Assembly (NCBI GenBank): GCA_027083715.1
Contig: JALWNR010000633.1
Span: 1 to 11,280 of the forward strand
Direction of reading: 5' to 3'
Length of the DNA: 11,280 bases
Source: Bacteroidales bacterium
GTDB lineage: Bacteria > Bacteroidota > Bacteroidia > Bacteroidales > NBLH01
Shown here: positions 6,304 through 11,280 of the stretch, one piece after another
How the letters are laid out: every line of letters starts with the position of its first letter
Numbering within the stretch: position 1 is the first letter of the stretch
Translations under genes and position numbers: made by a program
Notes under the pieces: generated by a model
Told to the model about the DNA's origin: nothing
The model's database searches: none
The model's input: the letters and a program-made list of their open reading frames with translations, nothing else

Positions 6304-7821
6304 GTGTTTGATGAACTAATTGAAATATTAAAATTTAACCCGAAAGAACCCTTAATTTTTACCCGTTTTTATTTTTGGGTATTTTTTGCTGTGGTTATGG
6401 CAGGTTATTCTATAGTTTATAAGAAAAAAACTCCACGAAATGCCTATTTATTCTTTTTAAGCTTATTTTTTTACTACAAATCAAGTGGAATATATTTTCT
6501 ATTACTAATTTTTTCGACAATCACCGATTTTTTCATCGCAAAAGCAATTTATAAAACTAAGCAACACACCGCCCGAAAATTATTAGTAACATTAAGTATT
6601 TTCATCAACCTTTTTGTACTTTCCTATTTCAAATATTCATATATGTTTGTAGATACGGTAAATGCACTTTTCGGCACTAACTTTCATGTAGTAAACTATT
6701 TTAATCTTTGGGCAAATCAATTTACCGGCGGCCACTTTGATATTGATAAAATCATTCTTCCCGTAGGAATTTCGTTTTTCACTTTTCAAACTATTAGTTA
6801 TACCGTAGATGTTTACCGAAAGAAGATAAAACCGGTAACAAATATTTTAGATTTTGGTTTTTATGTTTCGTTTTTCCCTCAGTTAGTAGCAGGTCCCATT
6901 GTACGCGCAGCTGAATTTGTTCCCCAGTTATACAAAGAGTATTCGGTAAGCCGGGCTGAATTTGGTTTGGCAGTTTTTATGATACTCAATGGTTTACTTA
7001 AAAAATTATTTATTTCCGATTATATTGCTGTAAATTTTATTGACCGTGTTTTTTCCAATCCAATGACCTACTCGGGGTTTGAAAACATGATGGGCTTATA
7101 TGCATATTCAATGCAAGTTTATGCCGATTTTTCGGGTTACACCGATATTGCTATTGGCGTAGCTTTACTAATGGGATTTAGACTGCCCAAAAACTTTAAT
7201 TCGCCATATAAAGCTTTGCATGTAGGTGAGTTCTGGAAGCGTTGGCACATTTCTCTATCTACTTGGTTAAAAGATTATTTATATATCCCATTGGGAGGAA
7301 ACCGGCACGGAGAATTTCATACTAATTTAAACCTAATGATTACCATGCTCTTAGGAGGATTATGGCATGGAAATACATGGCAATTTGTAATTTGGGGAGG
7401 ATTAAACGGTGTTGGACTAATTATTTACAAATTTTGGCGTAAAATTTCACCCTTTAAAGGAAATCATAGTTGGGCCGTACGCTTTTATGCTATTTTTATT
7501 ACCTTTAATTTTATCACCATGACAAGGATTTGGTTTCGCTCGGAAACCATGGATAAAGCAAACCAAATGATTTATCAAATGGTTTATGCTTTTAACGCAT
7601 CAAAGGTATGGGAAATGATTTTAGCTTATAACAATGTTTTTGCCTTACTCCTTTTTGCATACATTATCCATTGGCTCCCCACTAAGTGGAAAAATTGGTA
7701 CAAACAAACTTTTATTAATCTACCACTCGGAGTAATGGCTTTTGTGGTACTAGTCATTATATTCGTAATCTACCAGTTTCGCACATTTGATTTACAACCT
7801 TTTATTTACTTCCAATTCTAA
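6304..7821 (+). CDS. MBOAT-family membrane-bound O-acyltransferase (PatA/AlgI-like)
   Basis: A polytopic inner-membrane protein of 505 residues, a usual length for AlgI/PatA/DltB-type MBOAT proteins. It begins at GTG (6304): an in-frame TAG at 6295 blocks extension, and the next Met is at residue 37, inside the first membrane region. Signature motifs are the QLVAGPIVR segment, DFSGYTDIAIG, and FWKRWHISLSTWLKDYLYIP with conserved His315. LLGGLWHG follows, carrying the probable catalytic His355. Proteins of this group move acyl, usually acetyl, groups from cytoplasmic donors to periplasmic partners that modify alginate, peptidoglycan, teichoic acid or other glycans. Lying 31 nt after two SGNH proteins, it resembles the MBOAT plus SGNH pairing of PatA/PatB. 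The acceptor glycan is not determined by the sequence; the nearby lytic transglycosylase favours peptidoglycan. Confidence 0.95.
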   Translation: MFDELIEILKFNPKEPLIFTRFYFWVFFAVVMAGYSIVYKKKTPRNAYLFFLSLFFYYKSSGIYFLLLIFSTITDFFIAKAIYKTKQHTARKLLVTLSIFINLFVLSYFKYSYMFVDTVNALFGTNFHVVNYFNLWANQFTGGHFDIDKIILPVGISFFTFQTISYTVDVYRKKIKPVTNILDFGFYVSFFPQLVAGPIVRAAEFVPQLYKEYSVSRAEFGLAVFMILNGLLKKLFISDYIAVNFIDRVFSNPMTYSGFENMMGLYAYSMQVYADFSGYTDIAIGVALLMGFRLPKNFNSPYKALHVGEFWKRWHISLSTWLKDYLYIPLGGNRHGEFHTNLNLMITMLLGGLWHGNTWQFVIWGGLNGVGLIIYKFWRKISPFKGNHSWAVRFYAIFITFNFITMTRIWFRSETMDKANQMIYQMVYAFNASKVWEMILAYNNVFALLLFAYIIHWLPTKWKNWYKQTFINLPLGVMAFVVLVIIFVIYQFRTFDLQPFIYFQF

Positions 7822-8136
7822 ACAAACAGCTTACAGTATTTACTCATAAAATATTAACCCGCAAAATTACCTTCGGTGAGGTGCTTCGCAGTTCACCGCT
7901 TTTGCTATAGCTGTAGCGCAACACCTTTATTAGCAATACATTAATCGAGTTTTATTGCAAAATAAACGCACTCAAATTTATTCGCCTTCGGCTCATGAGG
8001 CTAAAGGTTGGGTATCGCTTGAAATTATTGCGATTAATCATCATTAACCCACAAACACAAAAGTAATTGACTACCAGCATATTAACACAGCATTTAACCT
8101 AAAACCTAACAAAGTGTTATCATACATCATAATGAA
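7822..8136. other. Convergent intergenic region with G+C-richer patch and short inverted repeats
   Basis: These 315 bases separate two convergent genes and hold no credible reading frame. About 7871-7921 is roughly half G+C by hand count, well above its surroundings. It contains CGGTGA (7874-7879) facing TCACCG (7893-7898), and TTGCTA (7902-7907) facing TAGCAA (7931-7936). A second patch has the palindrome CTCATGAG (7992-7999) and ATCGC (8014-8018) facing GCGAT (8030-8034). ATTAACCC occurs at 7853-7860 and 8043-8050, each followed by a similar CAAA. CCTTCGG occurs in both patches. No hairpin has a strong T-run. Transcription-termination structures for both flanking operons or remnants of a small repeat element are both possible. 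Confidence 0.5.
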
Positions 8137-8156
8137 TTAATCAGATAATAATTCAT
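8132..8156 (-). terminator. Possible AT-rich hairpin at the 3' end of the SiaC-family gene
   Basis: ATGAATTA (8132-8139) and TAATTCAT (8149-8156) form a perfect 8-bp inverted repeat with a 9-nt loop, overlapping the stop codon of the minus-strand gene. The stem is almost all A/T and no T-run follows on the minus strand, so a terminator role is only a guess; it may be chance in AT-rich DNA. Confidence 0.2.
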
Positions 8157-8562
8157 CAACATTCCATTCACCATCATCGCTATGTTCCATTTTTTTAAAC
8201 TCAAATTTAGTTTTGGCAAACTGCTTAAGCCTTTTACCGGCATCCAGCATATCGGAATCTTCTTCATCATAAAACCAATTAACCGTGATGTGATTGCAAG
8301 CAGGGCTATGACCAATAATTCTAAGTAGTTTTGTAAAATTTTTCAAAGATGAAGTATTAAAATAATCAAGTTTAAAATTAAAATCTATATGTGTATCAAT
8401 TTTAGCGGAATGAAAAAAATCGTGCAGCCACATAAAAACGGGCTCATAAAACTCCATTGGGTTAGAAGGATAAGAAATGCCTTCAATCTGAAACATATTA
8501 ATATCAGGTCCAAAATATATTTCGGGTGTATCTTTACCGGCAGGAATATGCAAGGTTTCCAT
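8137..8562 (-). CDS. SiaC-family (DUF1987) regulatory phosphoprotein
   Basis: A protein of 141 residues, starting at the ATG (8562-8560) that gives METLHIPAGKDTPEI; an upstream in-frame TTG at 8577 would add five residues but is unlikely. The LxIPAxxxTPxI start, GxSYPSNPMEFYEPV (28-42), the DYFNTSSLK core (66-74) and VNWFYDEED match the SiaC/DUF1987 family. In Pseudomonas aeruginosa, SiaC is reversibly phosphorylated on a threonine by the kinase SiaB, with SiaA as phosphatase, and its unphosphorylated form activates a diguanylate cyclase. By position, the threonine of the NTSS motif (Thr70) is the likely equivalent site. No kinase, PP2C phosphatase or cyclase gene is present nearby, so partners must be elsewhere. 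It is separated from its upstream neighbour by 110 nt that contain a promoter-like sequence, so it is probably expressed on its own. Confidence 0.85.
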   Translation of the reverse strand: METLHIPAGKDTPEIYFGPDINMFQIEGISYPSNPMEFYEPVFMWLHDFFHSAKIDTHIDFNFKLDYFNTSSLKNFTKLLRIIGHSPACNHITVNWFYDEEDSDMLDAGKRLKQFAKTKFEFKKMEHSDDGEWNVDELLSD

Positions 8563-8615
8563 AATAATGATAAACAATAGGGTTTTACAACAAAAACAAT
8601 TTCAATAATCCTTTT

Positions 8616-8646
8616 CAAATATAAAGAAAAATTTCTTAAAATCACA
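8616..8646 (-). promoter_or_regulatory. Bacteroidota-type promoter for the SiaC-family gene
   Basis: On the minus strand, TGTG (complement of 8643-8646), then 19 nt, then TATATTTG (complement of 8616-8623) fits the phylum's TTTG-N19-TAnnTTTG consensus with one mismatch in the -33 box. It lies 53 nt before the ATG at 8562, in the only sizeable gap on this strand. The spacer carries a near-palindrome, AAGAAA-AA-TTTCTT (8624-8637), which could be an operator or chance in AT-rich DNA. Confidence 0.45.
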
Positions 8647-8672
8647 TACTTACATCAAAAGATACCTCTGTT

Positions 8673-9431
8673 TTAAAATTTTTCAAAAACTCCCAGTCCA
8701 AACAATGCAAAATCGTATTTTACAGGGTCGTTTGTATCAAATTTGCGTAAATTTGCTGTTATTTCTACAACTGCTTTCCAATCGTTTTGTTTACGGTTCA
8801 AAAGTCCTAGCTTACGTCCAACATTTCCTGTATGTACATCTAGTGGCAAATACAAAAATTTTGATGATATCTTTTTCCATATACCAAAATGTACTCCTCT
8901 ACTATCATTTCGCACCATCCACATTAAAAACATATTTAAACGCTTGGCAGCAGATTTTTTCACAACATTTGAAACATGCCTACCGGTACGTTCAGGATAA
9001 TCAATACTAAAAAATACTTCTCTAAAATACTTTAAAGATTTATAAATATCGTCCGGATACTTTGAAAAAACAGCCTCTAAGCCTCCATGATTTTTATAAA
9101 TATTACGTAAACTTTTAAAAAAGAATATCAAATCCTCTCGGTTAAACGTTCTGTGAACAAAATACGGTAACTCTTCCAAATCGGTATTACTCACATTCAT
9201 TAAAAAATCATAAGGTTGCCCACCCATAATGCGTATGATATTGCCTGCATTACGAATAATCATTTTACGATTGCCCCAAGCGATGCTTGCAGCAAGAAAT
9301 GCACTAATTTCAATATCTCCTTTTCGAGAAAACCGGTGAGGAATTTGTATTGGATCGCTTAAAATAAAGTCTGGGGTGTTATATTGTAAGTATTTTTCAT
9401 CTAAAAAATCTTTTAAATCAACATCCAACAT
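8673..9431 (-). CDS. TIGR02757 (DUF2400) family protein, HhH-GPD glycosylase-like
   Basis: A protein of 252 residues, close to the family's usual length. Family marks are the N-terminal DPIQIPHRFSRKGDIEIS (26-43), AASIAWGNRKMI (48-59), AKRLNMFLMWMVR (162-174), then GVHFGIW (179-185). PLDVHTGNVGRKLGL (196-210) and a DPVKYDFALFGLGV C-terminus complete the set. The PLDVH...RKLGL segment resembles the end of the helix-hairpin-helix glycosylase fold (VDTHV...R), where the Asp is catalytic in endonuclease III and Ogg relatives. A DNA-repair-like activity is therefore possible, but no biochemical function is established for the family to my knowledge. It lies 29 nt after lolD and is the last gene of the minus-strand operon. 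Confidence 0.85.
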   Translation of the reverse strand: MLDVDLKDFLDEKYLQYNTPDFILSDPIQIPHRFSRKGDIEISAFLAASIAWGNRKMIIRNAGNIIRIMGGQPYDFLMNVSNTDLEELPYFVHRTFNREDLIFFFKSLRNIYKNHGGLEAVFSKYPDDIYKSLKYFREVFFSIDYPERTGRHVSNVVKKSAAKRLNMFLMWMVRNDSRGVHFGIWKKISSKFLYLPLDVHTGNVGRKLGLLNRKQNDWKAVVEITANLRKFDTNDPVKYDFALFGLGVFEKF

Positions 9432-9460
9432 ATTATCTTTTTTACAGGATTCGATAACAC

Positions 9461-10111
9461 CTAATTTACAACACCGTCTTTTATGTGTAAAATTCTATCA
9501 GACATAGTTGCCAGCTCCTCATCATGAGTAACAATAATAAAAGTTTGATTAAATTCATCGCGCAAACGAAAAAACAGTTCATGCAATTCTTTTTTATTAG
9601 CTGAATCTAAATTACCCGAAGGTTCATCGGCAAGAATGACCGAAGGATTATTGATTAAAGCTCGCGCAACTGCTACACGCTGCTGCTCCCCTCCCGAGAG
9701 CTCATTTGGTTTATGATGATTTCTATCTTTTAAATTCAAAAAATCTAATAATTCACCGGCACGTCGTTCAGCTTCTTTGCGCTTTAATCCACGCAAAAAT
9801 GCGGGCATACAAACGTTTTCCAGCGCAGTAAATTCTGGCAAAAGATGATGAAACTGAAATACAAAACCAATTTCTTCATTCCTTAATTTTGCTAATTTTT
9901 TATCCGAAAGGTTTACAATACCCATAGTATTAATCAACACTTCGCCACTATCAGGCTTATCCAATGTACCAATAATTTGTAACAAAGTAGTTTTTCCGGC
10001 ACCACTTGCACCTACAATACTCACAATTTCACCTTTATTAATCCTAAAATCAATACCTTTTAGTACATGCAAATTACCAAATGATTTTTTTATGTTTTTT
10101 GCCTCAATCAC
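9461..10111 (-). CDS. lolD: LolD-type ABC transporter ATP-binding protein (lipoprotein release)
   Basis: A complete ATPase subunit of 216 residues. Visible motifs are Walker A GASGAGKT (34-41), the Q-loop in [18 protein letters not shown] (Gln86), signature LSGGEQQR (138-145), Walker B VILADEP with Glu163, D-loop SGNLD (165-169) and the H-loop His196. The [15 protein letters not shown] stretch and short length are characteristic of LolD/MacB-type ATPases, with LolD the best match. LolD drives the inner-membrane LolCE complex that passes lipoproteins to LolA for transport to the outer membrane. No permease (LolC/E) gene is adjacent, so its partner must be encoded elsewhere. It starts 15 nt after the antiporter. 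A MacB-like exporter ATPase is the main alternative. Confidence 0.85.
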   Translation of the reverse strand: MIEAKNIKKSFGNLHVLKGIDFRINKGEIVSIVGASGAGKTTLLQIIGTLDKPDSGEVLINTMGIVNLSDKKLAKLRNEEIGFVFQFHHLLPEFTALENVCMPAFLRGLKRKEAERRAGELLDFLNLKDRNHHKPNELSGGEQQRVAVARALINNPSVILADEPSGNLDSANKKELHELFFRLRDEFNQTFIIVTHDEELATMSDRILHIKDGVVN

Positions 10112-10126
10112 CGAAAAAATTATTAA

Positions 10127-11116
10127 TTAATGCCAAGGTAATGTAAAATGAAAAGTATTGCCTAAAGATTCAAAGTCATACCCGCCAATTACTGCTGTCA
10201 AATATAAGATATAAGATAAGAATAACAAAACCCCCTCTACTCTGGTTAAATATACTGTTTTAAACGGAAAAATAAAAAGAAACAACAATACAGACACAAA
10301 CATCATCCAAATTATATCAAACGAAAAAGCAATATGGTCAATCTCAATAGGATGAATCATACCTGTTATCCCTAGTACAGCCATAATATTAAAAATATTG
10401 GAGCCAATAATATTTCCTATGGAAATATCAGTTTGTTTTTTAAGTGCAGCAATTATAGATGCCGTCAGTTCGGGTAGGCTGGTACCAAAAGCAACAATTG
10501 TTATTGAAATAACACGTTTACTTACTCCTAATTTTGTAGCAATATTTACTGCTGAGCTTACTAATAAATCAGCACCATAAGCCAAACCAATCGAGGCAGC
10601 AACAACAATTACAAAAGAAATCCAAAGTTTGTATTGAGGTTTATTATTATCGTCATTCTTCTCACTTACAACATCAGGAGATGATGATTTAACTGAATAA
10701 AACAAGTAAGCAATAAGAAAAACAAATAAAATAAAACTTTCCCAAAAGCCTAATACATTATTGAGGGTAAAAGCATAAAGTAGTATTGAAGCAATCATCA
10801 TTACAGGCCAATCAACACGCCAGGATGTTTTACCAACAGGTATAGGAATCAATAATGCGGTAATAGCCAATACTAAACCTATATTAGAAATATTAGAACC
10901 TACCACATTTCCAAAAGCAATTTCAGGATTTCCTGTTAGAGCAGCTTTTACACTAACAATAAGCTCGGGTGCTGAGGTTCCAAACGCAATAATAGTGATG
11001 CCGATTATTAATGTAGGAATATTAAAATGCCTTGCTACAGATACACCACTTTGAACAAGATATTTTCCACTATACACCAATAAAACAAGACCTATAGCAA
11101 AAAGAAAATAATCCAT
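10127..11116 (-). CDS. Calcium/sodium antiporter (CaCA family, YrbG-like)
   Basis: An inner-membrane antiporter of 329 residues with the two inverted alpha-repeats of the CaCA superfamily. Repeat 1 has AFGTSAPE (44-51) and GNVVGSNISN (69-78). Repeat 2 has AFGTSLPE (209-216) and GNIIGSNIFN (234-243). The glutamates Glu51 and Glu216 within GTSxPE are the expected cation ligands. A hydrophilic, acidic cytoplasmic loop (about 143-162, SSSPDVVSEKNDD) separates the halves. About ten hydrophobic segments are visible, the expected number. Its ATG overlaps the tatA stop by one base (TAATG), so the two are probably translationally coupled. Such proteins exchange Na+ for Ca2+; the actual ion is not shown by the sequence. 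Confidence 0.95.
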   Translation of the reverse strand: MDYFLFAIGLVLLVYSGKYLVQSGVSVARHFNIPTLIIGITIIAFGTSAPELIVSVKAALTGNPEIAFGNVVGSNISNIGLVLAITALLIPIPVGKTSWRVDWPVMMIASILLYAFTLNNVLGFWESFILFVFLIAYLFYSVKSSSPDVVSEKNDDNNKPQYKLWISFVIVVAASIGLAYGADLLVSSAVNIATKLGVSKRVISITIVAFGTSLPELTASIIAALKKQTDISIGNIIGSNIFNIMAVLGITGMIHPIEIDHIAFSFDIIWMMFVSVLLFLFIFPFKTVYLTRVEGVLLFLSYILYLTAVIGGYDFESLGNTFHFTLPWH

Positions 11117-11280
11117 TAGCCTTCTAAATTCTTTTTAATATCGTTTACATCTTTTATAATATCGGTATCTGTTATTTCCTTTTTTATTTCCTCAGTTGCT
11201 TTCTTAAACTCTTTGATACCTTTTCCTAAACCACGTGCAACCTCAGGAATTTTTTTTGAACCGAACAATAACAATATAAA
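11116..11280 (-). CDS. tatA: TatA/MttA twin-arginine translocase subunit, C-terminal part (partial)
   Basis: The window holds the last 54 codons and TAA; the start lies beyond the right edge. The frame opens [21 protein letters not shown], the end of the single membrane helix, the FG hinge and the amphipathic helix that define TatA/TatB proteins. It continues with a charged tail ([17 protein letters not shown]) ending NLEG. The [16 protein letters not shown] form, short tail and lack of a Pro after the hinge Gly favour TatA over TatB. TatA oligomers form the pore that exports folded proteins with twin-arginine signals. The stop overlaps the antiporter ATG by one base. TatB and TatC genes are not in the window. 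Confidence 0.9.
   Translation of the reverse strand, partial: FILLLFGSKKIPEVARGLGKGIKEFKKATEEIKKEITDTDIIKDVNDIKKNLEG

Noticed and set aside
3371..7821. Reading the SGNH/MBOAT genes as a Dlt (D-alanylation) or alginate cluster
   Set aside because: No DltA/DltC-like carrier genes and no alginate polymerase or AlgG/K/X genes are seen; the neighbouring transglycosylase fits peptidoglycan modification better, though the acceptor stays open.
8389..8580. Plus-strand reading frame opposite the SiaC-family gene
   Set aside because: It is antisense to a gene with clear family motifs, resembles nothing, and has no promoter or plausible start context.
8705..9010. Plus-strand reading frames opposite the TIGR02757 gene
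   Set aside because: Two overlapping frames in the complement of a well-conserved coding region, with no recognisable motifs; shadows of AT-rich coding DNA.
11232..11237. CACGTG core resembling the centre of a parS site near the right edge
   Set aside because: The flanks (AAAC and CAACC) match the TGTTYCACGTGRAACA pattern poorly, and the bases encode the conserved VARG of TatA, which explains them.

Overview
The window reads as chromosomal DNA of a member of the Bacteroidota. The evidence is its low G+C content, A-rich gene starts without clear Shine-Dalgarno sequences, a promoter of the Bacteroidota type (TGTG-N19-TATATTTG, minus strand, 8616-8646), and families common in that phylum: DUF5683 beside parB, a SiaC/DUF1987 protein and a TIGR02757/DUF2400 protein. 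No mobile element, CRISPR array, rRNA or tRNA is visible.

Left part, plus strand (1-7821): one tightly packed run of genes. It holds the last 25 codons of parA, then parB, a small DUF5683 membrane protein, a MltD-like lytic transglycosylase with LysM repeats, two related exported SGNH-hydrolase-like proteins, and an MBOAT O-acyltransferase. Gaps are 17-31 nt, with a 41-nt overlap between the two SGNH genes; only the parA-parB gap (84 nt) is longer, and it holds a long inverted repeat. No internal promoter is evident, so a single operon is likely. It appears to join chromosome segregation (ParAB) to cell-wall work. The transglycosylase cleaves peptidoglycan. The MBOAT could pass acetyl groups across the inner membrane to the periplasmic SGNH proteins, as in PatA/PatB-like peptidoglycan or alginate O-acetylation. 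The acetylated substrate cannot be read from the sequence.

Middle (7822-8136): a convergent intergenic stretch with no credible gene. It contains a locally G+C-richer patch with several short inverted repeats and a direct-repeat pair.

Right part, minus strand (8137-11280): a separately promoted SiaC-family phosphoprotein gene (8137-8562), then, in transcription order from the right edge, the 3' end of tatA, a calcium/sodium antiporter, a LolD-type ABC ATPase and a TIGR02757 (DUF2400) protein. The last four are spaced at -1, 15 and 29 nt and look like one envelope-related operon whose promoter lies beyond the window.

The most interesting element is the transglycosylase/SGNH/SGNH/MBOAT set behind parAB, with two diverged copies of the SGNH enzyme. 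It is a plausible O-acetylation module in which one copy may be the transferase and the other an esterase or accessory protein.
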